This document shows, in pieces, positions 8,127-16,714 of a stretch of 64,000 bases of DNA. Every line of letters starts with the position of its first letter. Positions within the stretch are counted from its first letter, which is position 1. The notes beneath the pieces were generated by a model. The model was given only the letters and a program-made list of their open reading frames with translations. It was not told the origin of the DNA and made no database searches. This DNA comes from Pseudomonas sp. MYb118 (GTDB taxonomy: Bacteria > Pseudomonadota > Gammaproteobacteria > Pseudomonadales > Pseudomonadaceae): positions 806,001 to 870,000 of the forward strand of contig NZ_JBFRXN010000001.1 of NCBI RefSeq assembly GCF_040947875.1, given 5' to 3'. The position numbers were made by a program, and so were the translations under genes.

Positions 8127-9598
8127 TGGCCAGTGCTCCCAAAATCGTCGAGCCCACCCATCAGGGTGTATTTGATTTCCAGGTAATCCTCGATGCCGTA
8201 CTTGGAGCCTTCACGGCCCAGGCCCGAAGACTTGATGCCGCCGAACGGCGCGACTTCGGTGGAGATCAACCCTTCGTTGATCCCGACCATGCCGTACTCC
8301 AGTGCTTCGCTCATGCGCCAGGCGCGGCCCAGGTCGCGGGTGTAGCAGTAGGCTGCCAGGCCGAACTCGGTGTCGTTGGCCAGGTGCACGGCCTCGGTTT
8401 CGCTGTCGAAACGGAACACCGCGGCCAGCGGGCCGAAAGTTTCTTCGCGGGCGACTTTCATCGAGGCGTCCAGGCCGGCCAGCACGGTCGGCTGGAAGAA
8501 GCCGTGGCCGAGGGCGTGGCGTTCACCGCCGCAGAGCAGTTGCGCGCCGTGGGCGAGGGCGTCCTGCACATGGTCCTCGACCTTGGCCACGGCACGTTCG
8601 TTGATCAACGGGCCCTGGGTCACGCCTTGTTCGAAGCCACTGCCGACCTTCAACTGCGCCACGCGTTCGGCCAGCCGGGCGACGAAGGCATCGTGGATGC
8701 CCGACTGCACCAGGAAGCGGTTGACGCACACGCAGGTCTGCCCGGCGTTGCGGAACTTGGCGATCAGCGCGCCTTCCACGGCACGTTCGAGGTTGGCGTC
8801 GTCGAACACGATGAACGGTGCGTTGCCGCCCAGTTCCAGGGAGACCTTTTTCAGGGTCGGCGCGCATTGCGCCATCAGCAACTTGCCGATGCCGGTGGAG
8901 CCGGTGAACGACAGCTTACGCACCAGGGGGCTGGCCGTCAGTTCGCCGCCAATGGCGATGGCGTCGCCGGTGATCACGTTGAAGATTCCCGGCGGGATGC
9001 CAGCCTGTTCGGCCAGCGCGGCCATGGCCAGCGCCGAGAACGGCGTTTCCGGCGCCGGCTTGACGATGCACGGGCAGCCGGCGGCCAGCGCCGGGCCGGC
9101 CTTGCGGGTGATCATCGCGGCGGGGAAGTTCCATGGCGTGATGGCCGCGACGACGCCAATCGGCTCCTTGCTCACGACGATGCGCGCATCGCCTTTGTGG
9201 CTGGGGATGGTGTCGCCGTAGATGCGCTTGGCTTCCTCGGCGAACCACTCGATGAAACTGGCGGCGTAGAGGATTTCGCCCTTGGCTTCGGCCAGGGGTT
9301 TGCCTTGTTCGAGGGTGAGGATCTCGGCCAGGGCGTCGGCGTTCTCGACCATCAGCGCGTGCCAGCGCTTGAGAATGTTGCTGCGTTCCTTGGCGGTCAG
9401 CGCACGCCAGGCCGGCCACGCGTCGTTGGCGGCGTTGATGACCTGCTGCGCGTGGGTAGCGCCCAGGTTCGGCACCTGGCCGATCAGCTCGCCGGTGGCC
9501 GGGTTGAAGATGTCCTGGGTGGCGCCATCGGGCGCATCCAGCCACTGGCCATTGAGGTAGGCCTGCTGGCGGAACAGTTGCAAAGCTGCTGGACTCAT
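8123..9598 (-). CDS. NAD(P)-dependent succinate-semialdehyde dehydrogenase-like aldehyde dehydrogenase (GabD family)
   Basis: 491 residues. Cofactor site FTGSTGIGKLL, catalytic glutamate in LELGGNAPFIVFDD and catalytic cysteine in FRNAGQTCVCVNRF give a complete ALDH; the NAGQTCVCxNRF form is the one found in GabD-like succinate-semialdehyde dehydrogenases. AGGAG lies just before the ATG. If the assignment is right, the pathway of this block feeds a four-carbon semialdehyde to succinate and the TCA cycle. It overlaps the CMD gene by 4 bases and is separated from the flavin reductase by a REP pair. Confidence 0.88.
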   Translation of the reverse strand: MSPAALQLFRQQAYLNGQWLDAPDGATQDIFNPATGELIGQVPNLGATHAQQVINAANDAWPAWRALTAKERSNILKRWHALMVENADALAEILTLEQGKPLAEAKGEILYAASFIEWFAEEAKRIYGDTIPSHKGDARIVVSKEPIGVVAAITPWNFPAAMITRKAGPALAAGCPCIVKPAPETPFSALAMAALAEQAGIPPGIFNVITGDAIAIGGELTASPLVRKLSFTGSTGIGKLLMAQCAPTLKKVSLELGGNAPFIVFDDANLERAVEGALIAKFRNAGQTCVCVNRFLVQSGIHDAFVARLAERVAQLKVGSGFEQGVTQGPLINERAVAKVEDHVQDALAHGAQLLCGGERHALGHGFFQPTVLAGLDASMKVAREETFGPLAAVFRFDSETEAVHLANDTEFGLAAYCYTRDLGRAWRMSEALEYGMVGINEGLISTEVAPFGGIKSSGLGREGSKYGIEDYLEIKYTLMGGLDDFGSTGQ

Positions 9599-9632
9599 GC
9601 CGGCTCCTGAAAATAGTGAGGAATATCACCGC

Positions 9633-9729
9633 CCCCCTGTAGGAGCGAGCTTGCTCGCGATTCGGTGTGTCAGACACATATTCGTTGACTGGCACACCGC
9701 CATCGCGAGCAAGCTCGCTCCTACAGGGG
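9633..9729. repeat. REP pair (REPIN), T subtype, inside an operon
   Basis: Arms TGTAGGAGCGAGCTTGCTCG and the inverted GCAAGCTCGCTCCTACA; occupies the 140-base gap between the flavin reductase and SSADH-like genes, which face the same way. Confidence 0.95.
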
Positions 9730-9738
9730 AGGGATTGA

Positions 9739-10224
9739 TCAAGCCAGCGCCGGCAGCGGCCCCAGCTTGCCTTTGTGGTAGATCATCGGCGTCACCGGCT
9801 GCTCGGGCAGGATCAGGTTCTTCACGGCGCCGACGATGATGGCGTGATCGCCGCCGTCGTATTCGCGCCACAATTCACACTCGATGATCGCCGTGGCCTT
9901 GCCCAGCAACGGGTTGCCCAGGGCGCTCAGGTGCCACTCGATGTCCTTGGCCTTGTCCTTGCCCTTGCTGGCAAAGGCGTAGGCTTCGGCGGTCTGGTCG
10001 GCGGACAGCAGGTGAATCGCGAACTGCTTGCTGTCGCGCAGCACCGGGTAGGTGTCCGAGGCGTAGTTGGGGCAGAACAGCACCAGGGCCGGGTCGATCG
10101 ACAGCGCGCTGAACGCGCTGGCGGTGATGCCGACGATGCCGCCCTCCGGGTCCAGGGTGGTGACCACCGTGACCCCGGAAGGGAAGGAACTCATGACGTC
10201 TTTGTAAATGCCGGGTTCGATCAT
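9739..10224 (-). CDS. Flavin reductase (FMN-binding split-barrel, RutF/HpaC-like)
   Basis: 161 residues with the family pattern MSSFPSGVTVVTT at the start, GITASAFSALSIDPALVLFCPN, and a GDHAIIVG motif near residue 125-133. Such proteins use NAD(P)H to reduce FMN or FAD for a partner two-component monooxygenase. No oxygenase component is encoded in the block, so the partner is elsewhere or one of the neighbours uses reduced flavin directly. GGAGACC precedes the start; 12 bases separate it from the aldehyde dehydrogenase stop. With RibB-like and Nudix proteins it makes flavin supply a recurring theme here. Confidence 0.9.
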   Translation of the reverse strand: MIEPGIYKDVMSSFPSGVTVVTTLDPEGGIVGITASAFSALSIDPALVLFCPNYASDTYPVLRDSKQFAIHLLSADQTAEAYAFASKGKDKAKDIEWHLSALGNPLLGKATAIIECELWREYDGGDHAIIVGAVKNLILPEQPVTPMIYHKGKLGPLPALA

Positions 10225-10236
10225 GTCGGTGGTCTC

Positions 10237-11718
10237 CTAGCGCATCACGAACGGGTCAGGCATGGGGGCCTGGGAGAGGTTGATCCACACCGTTTTCAGT
10301 TCGGTGTAGGCCAGCACCGAGTCGATGCCGCTTTCGCGTCCATAGCCGCTGTTCTTGAAACCGCCGATCGGCGCCATGGCCGAGACTGCGCGGTAGGTGT
10401 TGACCCAGATGATCCCCGAACGCACGTCACGGGCCAGGCGATGGGCACGGCCCAGGTCGCGGGTCCAGATGCCGGCGGCGAGGCCGAACTGCGAGTCGTT
10501 GGCGATCGCCAGGGCTTCGGCTTCGTCCTTGAAACGGATGACCGACGCCACCGGGCCAAAGACTTCTTCCTGCATGATCTTCATCGAGTTGCGGTCGCAC
10601 TCGAACAGCGTCGGCTCGTAGAACCAGCCGTCGCCCACGCCAGCGGGGCGCTTGCCGCCAATGCGCAGGCGCGCACCTTCGGCGATGGCATCGGCCACCA
10701 GGCCTTCGACCACGGCCAGTTGCTGCGCGGTGGCCATCGGGCCCATCTCGCTGCTGTCGTCCGCCGGGTTGCCGATGCGGATGCGCTGGGCGCGTTCCAC
10801 CAGGCGGCCGACGAATTCGTCGTAGATCTCGTCCTGCACCAGCAGGCGCGAACCGGACACGCAGCTTTGCCCGGAGGCGGCGTAGATCCCGGCGATGGCG
10901 CCGTTGATTGCGCTGTCGAGGTCGGCGTCGGCAAAGATGATGTTCGGCGATTTGCCGCCCAGCTCCAGCGACAACTTGGCGAAGTTCTCGGCGCTGCTGC
11001 GCACCACGTGGCGCGCGGTGGCCGCGCCGCCGGTGAAGGCAATCTTGCGTACCAGCGGATGGCGGGTGAGGGCCGCGCCGGTGCTCGGGCCGTAGCCGGT
11101 GACGACGTTGACCACGCCCGCCGGGATGCCGGCTTCCAGGGCCAGGCGCGCCAGTTCGAGGATGGTCGCCGAGGCGTGCTCGGACGGCTTGATGACGATG
11201 GTGTTGCCGGCGGCCAGGGCTGGCGCGAGCTTGATCGCGGTCAGGTACAGCGGGCTGTTCCAGGGAATGATCGCGGCGACCACGCCCATGGCTTCGTGCA
11301 CGGTGTAGGCGAACAGGTCCGGCTTGTCCAGCGGCAGGGTGCCGCCTTCGAGCTTGTCGGCCAGGCCTGCGGTGTAATGGAAAAACTCCGGCAGGTAACC
11401 GACCTGGCCACGGGTCTCGCGGATCAGCTTGCCGTTGTCACGGCTTTCCAGCTGGGCGAGTTTTTCCTTGTTCTCGGCGATCAGGTCGCCCAGGCGCCGC
11501 AGCAGTTTGCCGCGGGCGGTGGCGGTCAGGTCGCGCCAGGCCGGGCTGTCGAAGGCGGTCTGCGCAGCCTGTACGGCGCGCTCGACATCGGCTTCGTCGG
11601 CATCGGGCAGTTCGGCCCAGGGCTCGGCCAGGGCCGGGTTGAGGCTTTCGAAGGTCTTGCCCGAGAGGGCATCGACCCATTCACCGCCGATGCACATCTG
11701 AAAACGTGCGAGTGTCAT
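10237..11718 (-). CDS. NAD-dependent aldehyde dehydrogenase
   Basis: 493 residues, complete ALDH: FTGGAATAR cofactor loop, LELGGKSPNIIFADADL with the general-base glutamate, and YAASGQSCVSGSRLLVQ with the catalytic cysteine near residue 297. It differs from the SSADH-like paralogue, so the pathway probably has two different aldehyde intermediates. Its ATG overlaps the alpha/beta hydrolase stop (ATGA). Substrate not inferable from sequence. Confidence 0.9.
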   Translation of the reverse strand: MTLARFQMCIGGEWVDALSGKTFESLNPALAEPWAELPDADEADVERAVQAAQTAFDSPAWRDLTATARGKLLRRLGDLIAENKEKLAQLESRDNGKLIRETRGQVGYLPEFFHYTAGLADKLEGGTLPLDKPDLFAYTVHEAMGVVAAIIPWNSPLYLTAIKLAPALAAGNTIVIKPSEHASATILELARLALEAGIPAGVVNVVTGYGPSTGAALTRHPLVRKIAFTGGAATARHVVRSSAENFAKLSLELGGKSPNIIFADADLDSAINGAIAGIYAASGQSCVSGSRLLVQDEIYDEFVGRLVERAQRIRIGNPADDSSEMGPMATAQQLAVVEGLVADAIAEGARLRIGGKRPAGVGDGWFYEPTLFECDRNSMKIMQEEVFGPVASVIRFKDEAEALAIANDSQFGLAAGIWTRDLGRAHRLARDVRSGIIWVNTYRAVSAMAPIGGFKNSGYGRESGIDSVLAYTELKTVWINLSQAPMPDPFVMR

Positions 11719-12548
11719 GCAACGATCCCCTTTATATGGTTTTGTCGGGCGTGCGCAGTATCGAGAAACTCCAGCAACAGCTGGTTGACCAGACGCGGCG
11801 ATTCTACGGGCATCATATGCCGCTGTTCGGCGAGTACGGCAACCGTTGCGCCGGGAATGCGCTCGGCCAGCTGCCGGGCCATTTCCGGGGTGGAGCCGGG
11901 GTCCAGTTCGCCGGTGGCGACCAGCGTCGGGGCCTGGATGGAAGCCAGGTCGTCGGCGCGGTACATGTCCTGGGTGGCGAACAGTTCGTAAGTGGTGAGG
12001 TAACCCTGCGGGTCATTCTCGGCCAGGGTCTGGCGCAACGCGGCGATCTGCGCCGGGTTGGCCGCCTGGTATTCGCGGCTGAACCAGCGCGACAGCGCCG
12101 CTTCAGCGTTGGCATCCGGGCCGTGCTCGGCCGCCTGGGCGGTGCGGGCGATGACGCCGGCACGCTGTTCGGCGGTGCGATTGAACACACTGTTGAGCAC
12201 CACCAGGCCTTGCAGGCGTTGCGGGTAATGCAGGGCGAAGGCCCGCGCCACCAGACCGCCCATGGAAAAGCCGATCACGGTCGCCTGGGGCAACTGCAAG
12301 TGATCGAGCAGCTCCAGCAACTGGTCGGCGTAGCCGAGCAGCGGCGTGCCGCTTTCCGGGCGCGGGCTGGCGCCATGGCCGAGCATGTCGTAGGCGATGA
12401 CGCGGTACTTCGTGGCCAGGCCGACGACCTGGCCGCCCCACATTTCTTTGTTCAGGCCCACGCCGTGGATCAATACCACGGGCTGGCCTTGGCCGGTCGC
12501 CAGATAACTGGTGCCAGCCGGGGTGCGTTCAGCGGTGAGCCGAATCAT
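11715..12548 (-). CDS. Alpha/beta hydrolase
   Basis: 277 residues from the ATG at 12548, chosen because AGGAG lies 6 bases before it; a second ATG at 12563 would remove that site from the leader. Oxyanion loop VVLIHGVGLNKEMWG, nucleophile elbow GFSMGG (Ser) and a late EQRHMMPVESP histidine fit a hydrolase of the RutD/PcaD/MhpC type, which cleaves esters, enol-lactones or C-C bonds. It overlaps the aldehyde dehydrogenase by 4 bases. The leader contains AACAAAAA (complement of 12567-12574), a candidate Hfq/Crc site. Confidence 0.88.
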   Translation of the reverse strand: MIRLTAERTPAGTSYLATGQGQPVVLIHGVGLNKEMWGGQVVGLATKYRVIAYDMLGHGASPRPESGTPLLGYADQLLELLDHLQLPQATVIGFSMGGLVARAFALHYPQRLQGLVVLNSVFNRTAEQRAGVIARTAQAAEHGPDANAEAALSRWFSREYQAANPAQIAALRQTLAENDPQGYLTTYELFATQDMYRADDLASIQAPTLVATGELDPGSTPEMARQLAERIPGATVAVLAEQRHMMPVESPRLVNQLLLEFLDTAHARQNHIKGIVA

Positions 12549-12590
12549 GGAGCGCTCCTGCATACCTTTTTGTTGTAGTGACCGACCGTC

Positions 12591-13181
12591 TTACTGGGCT
12601 TTTTCGGCCGCCAGTTCTTCCAGGTCGATGTAGCGGTTGCCGATGCGTGGGTGCAGGCGGCCGCCGTCGGCGCAACCCAGGACCACGACGATTTCGTCGG
12701 CGCGCGGGGCGTCTTCGATCTGCATTTCCAGGGTGATGTAGTGCGAGCGCTGGCCTTCGTCGTCCTTGTGCATCATCGGGATCTGGATCGAAGTGCCCGG
12801 GCCGCCGCGCTTGTTGGTGAAGCTCAGGTAGCTCTTGGCCTTGACCGCTTCGCGGTAGTGGTTACCGAAACGCAGGGTGTGGATGACCGCCGAGGCGTGC
12901 TCGATCTCGCCATCGGCGCCGACCACGGCCGCCTTGCCATAGGCTTCGATCTTCTCGGCACCGCCGATCAGGCCGACCAGGCGCTCGACCATCAGTGCAC
13001 CGAGGTCGGAGCAGTTGGCGCGGATCTGCGGCTTGAGGTCTTCGACGAAACCGTTGCCTACCCATGGGTTCTTCATGACAACGGCCAGGCCGATCATGGT
13101 GACTGGCTTGTCGGTGGCTTTGCCGCCTTCGATGAAGGTTTCTTCGACATAGCTGACGATCTTGCGAATTTCGAAACTCAT
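12591..13181 (-). CDS. Amino acid synthesis family protein (PF06684, formerly DUF1185)
   Basis: 196 residues from the ATG at 13181, preceded by GGAGC; the longer frame to 13232 would run across the operator. The sequence MSFEIRKIVSYVEETFIEGG, with later GKAAVVGADGEIEHASAVIH and LRFGNHYREAVKAKSYLSF, matches the PF06684 family. The family name is historical; no biochemical activity is firmly established, and the fold is of the chorismate-mutase-like type. First gene of the leftward catabolic operon, directly under an operator, which suggests it performs an early step. Confidence 0.8.
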   Translation of the reverse strand: MSFEIRKIVSYVEETFIEGGKATDKPVTMIGLAVVMKNPWVGNGFVEDLKPQIRANCSDLGALMVERLVGLIGGAEKIEAYGKAAVVGADGEIEHASAVIHTLRFGNHYREAVKAKSYLSFTNKRGGPGTSIQIPMMHKDDEGQRSHYITLEMQIEDAPRADEIVVVLGCADGGRLHPRIGNRYIDLEELAAEKAQ

Positions 13182-13221
13182 GAGCTGCTCCGTACGGGGT
13201 GAAGGATGTCTGTGCGTATGA

Positions 13222-13238
13222 TGGTATACCATAATACC
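13222..13238. promoter_or_regulatory. Putative GntR (FCD) operator upstream of the PF06684-led operon
   Basis: TGGTATACCATAATACC, identical over 17 bases to the site at 5797-5813. It lies 41 bases before the start of the first gene of the catabolic operon. Confidence 0.7.
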
Positions 13239-13308
13239 GGCAACGCAAGAGCCCGATACGGGTTTATGTTGGGAAGGCGACAGAATGCCTATGGCCGTGA
13301 CGCCCCCG

Positions 13309-13404
13309 CCCCTGTAGGAGCGAGCTTGCTCGCGATGGCGGTGTACCAGCCGATGAAAATGCTGAATGACGCAACGCCATCGCGAGCAAGCTCGCTCCTA
13401 CAGA
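13309..13404. repeat. REP pair (REPIN), T subtype
   Basis: Arms TGTAGGAGCGAGCTTGCTCG and the inverted GCAAGCTCGCTCCTACA between divergent transcription units. Together with the operator at 13222-13238 it fills most of the gene-free interval 13182-13503; nothing else recognisable is seen there. Confidence 0.95.
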
Positions 13405-13503
13405 GGCAGGTGGTGGGGTTGAGAATTAGAGTCACGGTTGTGACGGTTGCTAGCAAAGTGCCAGAATAGAGCCCTTGCGCAGCATCTCTATCAGGCGGCT
13501 TTA

Positions 13504-14631
13504 ATGGATGGCCCTGGATTGCGGTACACACAGGAAGACTTCATCGTAAAACTGGTGCAATCGGACCGATTGCACCAACTGTTTCGCCAGTCGGTTTTAG
13601 CGGTGTTCGGCAGTCTTCTGGCGGTGCTGATGCTGTGCTGGCTGTGCTGGGACCGGTTCGACCACCAGGTCGTCGGCACGTGGATCGCGCTGCTCACCGC
13701 CTCGTCGCTGGTGCGCATCATCATGTTCGCCGTCTATTTCCGCAGCCCCGACCGCGAGCGCACGCCGCAGCGCTGGGAGCGCATTTATTGGGTGACGCTG
13801 GTGTTGTCCGCCGGCATCTGGGGTGGCGGGGCGCTGGCGGTGATTCCGCCCGGCGATCTGCTGGCGCAGACCCTGGTCCTGCTGTTTTGCGTGGGCATGT
13901 CGGTCAGCGCCGTGTCCTGCTACTCGGCCTACCGCTACATGACCGTGGTGTCGATCATCCTGGTATTGCTGCCGTGCACGCTCTGGCTGTTGTTCCAGCC
14001 TTCTTCCCTGCAAGTGGGCATGGGCGTCGCCGTGCTGGTGTTCGCCTCTTTTGTGTTCAGCGCCACGCGCAGCCTGTCCGATGCCCTGGAAACCGCCTTT
14101 CGCCTGACCCGGGAAATGGAACACGCCCACAGCGTATCCACCCGAGCCGCACAGACCGACGAACTCACCGGCCTGAAGAACCGCCGGGCATTTTTCGAGG
14201 ATGCCCAGCAGATGTTCGGCTACTGCCGGAAGAATCACCTGCCGCTGTGCGCGGTGATGCTGGACATGGATCACTTCAAGCACATCAATGACACCTACGG
14301 GCATCAGGTCGGCGATCAGGTGTTGCGGCAAATGGGCCAGGTCATCAGCTGTTCGTTCCGCGAAACCGACGTGTACGGTCGCCTGGGCGGTGAAGAGTTC
14401 GCCGTTCTGCTGCCGGACACTTCCATCGAGGTCGCCCGGCGCATTGCCGAAGAGCTGCTGCAATCGCTCGCCGGCATGATGAGCGGCCCGGTCCACCGCA
14501 TCTCTGCCAGCGTCGGTGTCGCCGGCATGAACGCCGAGGACCACGACCTGCACAGCCTGATGAACAACGCCGACAAGGCGCTGTACCGCGCCAAGGCGCG
14601 TGGGCGTAATCAGGTGGCGGTGGCTGAGTAA
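13504..14631 (+). CDS. Membrane-bound diguanylate cyclase (GGDEF)
   Basis: 375 residues from the ATG at 13504, chosen for AGGCGG upstream; the frame is open to 13447. About six membrane helices lie between residues 30 and 190, followed by a GGDEF domain starting DELTGLKNRRAFFED. The active site is GGEEF (295-299), the metal site lies at LDMDHFKHIND, and an inhibitory I-site RETD (286-289) sits five residues before GGEEF, so product inhibition is expected. It makes c-di-GMP from GTP. The membrane part is not a recognised sensor domain. Confidence 0.92.
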   Translation: MDGPGLRYTQEDFIVKLVQSDRLHQLFRQSVLAVFGSLLAVLMLCWLCWDRFDHQVVGTWIALLTASSLVRIIMFAVYFRSPDRERTPQRWERIYWVTLVLSAGIWGGGALAVIPPGDLLAQTLVLLFCVGMSVSAVSCYSAYRYMTVVSIILVLLPCTLWLLFQPSSLQVGMGVAVLVFASFVFSATRSLSDALETAFRLTREMEHAHSVSTRAAQTDELTGLKNRRAFFEDAQQMFGYCRKNHLPLCAVMLDMDHFKHINDTYGHQVGDQVLRQMGQVISCSFRETDVYGRLGGEEFAVLLPDTSIEVARRIAEELLQSLAGMMSGPVHRISASVGVAGMNAEDHDLHSLMNNADKALYRAKARGRNQVAVAE

Positions 14632-14637
14632 GCGTCC

Positions 14638-15642
14638 TCAGGACTCTTCCCGGTAGCACCCCGGTGTCATGCCGAACCAGCGGATGCAGGCTTTGTGAAA
14701 GCTGCTCTGATCGCGAAACCCCAGCAGTGCGCCGATGTACTTCACGCTGCGCGCCGAATTGCGCAGGAAGTTGTGCGCGAGCATCAGTCGCGCTTCATCC
14801 TGCAATGCTGAAAAATGAATGCCTTCATTGCTCAGGCGCCGTTGCAGGCTGCGCGCACTGACGCCCAGCGCCTGGGCAATCCGGTTCAGGTCGCTGGGCG
14901 CGCCCTGGGCCAGCCGCTCGGAGAGCACCCGGCGCACCCGCTCGGTCATCGAGCCATTGAGCACCAGATTCAGGCGTGTGCGGGCGTATTCGACGTGCAG
15001 GACATCCAGGGCCGGGTCGGCGGTGGGCAGTGCCATGGCGCAATCGGCGGTGCTGAAACTCAGGCTGTTGTACGCCGCACCGAACATCAGGTTGCTGCCG
15101 ACCAGGCGTTCCAGTGGCCGGGTGTCCGCAGGCGTTGGGTAGGTGAACGTCGCGGCCACCGGGTCCGGTTTGCGATTGGGCAACAGCCAGTGGACCAGCC
15201 CCAGGGTTTGCGCGACCCCGGCGTCGATGAACGCACGGGGTGTCAGCGACGGCTGGGTGCTGACATCGAGGCCGATCAGCTTGACTGCACCGGGCTCCTG
15301 GTCCAGGCACATGTAAAAGCCGTTGCAGATCAGCGATTGGTAATCCACCAGCCGTTGCAGGGCGGTGCCCAGGGTCGGGCAGGACATCACCGCGTAACCC
15401 AGCACTTCCAGGTTCGCCGGATGGGCGCGGGCATAGGCCAGCAGGCCGATGTCCGGGTTGCCGGTGCGCGCGGCGGCCGCCGCCATGATTTTATAGACCA
15501 GCTCCAGCCGAACGCCGTTGGGGTTTGCCCAGACCTCCTCGTGACTGCTGTCGAACTCCTTGAGCAAGGTTTCTACGTTGGCGCCCGCGTCGGTCAGGAC
15601 GTCGGCGAGCACCCGAAAACCGGTGCTGGTCATTCTGTGCAT
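14638..15642 (-). CDS. AraC-family transcriptional regulator with arabinose_bd-type N-terminal domain
   Basis: 334 residues. The N-terminal two thirds (NLEVLGYAVMSCPTLGTALQRL) match the Arabinose_bd/OruR-like ligand domain; the last 100 residues form the AraC double helix-turn-helix (IAQALGVSARSLQRRLSNEG and YIGALLGFRDQSSFHKACIRWFG). GGGAA precedes the ATG at 15642; an internal ATG at 15633 is possible. It converges on the diguanylate cyclase with a 6-base gap. Such proteins activate nearby catabolic genes, but no obvious target is adjacent, so its effector is unknown. Confidence 0.9.
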   Translation of the reverse strand: MHRMTSTGFRVLADVLTDAGANVETLLKEFDSSHEEVWANPNGVRLELVYKIMAAAAARTGNPDIGLLAYARAHPANLEVLGYAVMSCPTLGTALQRLVDYQSLICNGFYMCLDQEPGAVKLIGLDVSTQPSLTPRAFIDAGVAQTLGLVHWLLPNRKPDPVAATFTYPTPADTRPLERLVGSNLMFGAAYNSLSFSTADCAMALPTADPALDVLHVEYARTRLNLVLNGSMTERVRRVLSERLAQGAPSDLNRIAQALGVSARSLQRRLSNEGIHFSALQDEARLMLAHNFLRNSARSVKYIGALLGFRDQSSFHKACIRWFGMTPGCYREES

Positions 15643-15865
15643 GCGTGTTCCCGGCGTAATGGCTAAGTGATGTCGCGAAGCCGGCGCATGATCGCAATAA
15701 ACAAATGGTCACAGTCGATTAACACAACTGACACGTTCCCGAGGACAAGCGAAAGGACTCCAGGAACACTTCCTGAGCGGTGGGCGAGCGTCGATCATGG
15801 CCGCCAGCCTGGGTGGTGGCATAAAGCCAGTTGTCGCCCGGCTCAATCCTGTCCAGGTATGTGAC

Positions 15866-16615
15866 ATGCACAGAGTCAAGAATTTCTACAATGAGCTGGC
15901 CCAGGGCAAATTGGTGCTGGCGTTCCAACCGGTGGTCTGGTTGCCCGACAGCGACCGGGTGTCGTATCAGGAAGGGCTGTTGCGCCATATCGACGCGCAG
16001 GGCGAGGGGGTCTATCCGTTTGCCATGCTGGAACAGCTGCAGTTGATGCGCGAGCTCGACCTCAGTGTTGTTCAATGCGTGATCGAGCGATTGCTGCACA
16101 ACGAACACCTGCGGCTGGGCTGCAACATCTCCGCGCAAAGCGCGATCATCGACCACTACTGGCAGCCGATTCTGCGGCAGTTGCGCGATGCGCCGTCGGT
16201 GGCTGCGCGACTGGTGATCGAAATCACCGAAAGCGCCACGCCGCCCAGCACTTCGGCGGCCATCGAATTCGTGTTGTGCCTGCGTGAGCTGGGTTGCCGG
16301 GTGGCCATCGACGATTTTGGCGCGGGCCTGGGAACGCTGGAGTTCATTCGCAAGACCCGCCCGGACATGGTCAAGATCGACCAGGGCTACCTGCAACGCG
16401 CCCGTCTGGAAACCAACAACGCGCAGACCCTCGGCCACCTGGTGCAACTGTGCAAGACCCTGGCCCCGTGCGTGATCATCGAAGGCATCGAGACCGAGGC
16501 CGACCGGGCCCTCGCCACGGCCTGCGGCAGCGAGTGGGGCCAGGGTTACCTGTTCGGCCGGCCGCGCATCGACGCCCTGGGCGAGCGCTGCCAATTGCAG
16601 CCGGGCCTGGCCTGA
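15866..16615 (+). CDS. Stand-alone EAL-domain c-di-GMP phosphodiesterase (EGL variant)
   Basis: 249 residues, a single EAL domain. Signature is E36-G37-L38 instead of EAL, which is seen in active enzymes. The other key positions are present: NISAQS, EITESA, the metal-binding IDDFGAG pair, VKIDQGY, EGIETEAD and QGYLFGRP. It should hydrolyse c-di-GMP to pGpG. I prefer the ATG at 15866, where the domain begins at once; the frame also has an ATG at 15797. No membrane or sensor region. It lies between the AraC gene and treS, and near the diguanylate cyclase. Confidence 0.88.
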   Translation: MHRVKNFYNELAQGKLVLAFQPVVWLPDSDRVSYQEGLLRHIDAQGEGVYPFAMLEQLQLMRELDLSVVQCVIERLLHNEHLRLGCNISAQSAIIDHYWQPILRQLRDAPSVAARLVIEITESATPPSTSAAIEFVLCLRELGCRVAIDDFGAGLGTLEFIRKTRPDMVKIDQGYLQRARLETNNAQTLGHLVQLCKTLAPCVIIEGIETEADRALATACGSEWGQGYLFGRPRIDALGERCQLQPGLA

Positions 16616-16714
16616 TGCAGCACGATGCAACGAATGCCCCATCAGGGCCTCATATGAAAACCAGCGGCGTCTTTGCCAGACAGGGCGCCGGGCATTTTCA
16701 AAGGAGAGGTGGGC

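Noticed and set aside
9775..11991. Plus-strand frame of 738 codons opposite flavin reductase and aldehyde dehydrogenase
   Set aside because: Antisense shadow; no recognisable domain.
9739..12548. Rut pyrimidine pathway, because of RutF-like and RutD-like proteins
   Set aside because: No RutA oxygenase, RutB or RutC; the other genes do not fit.
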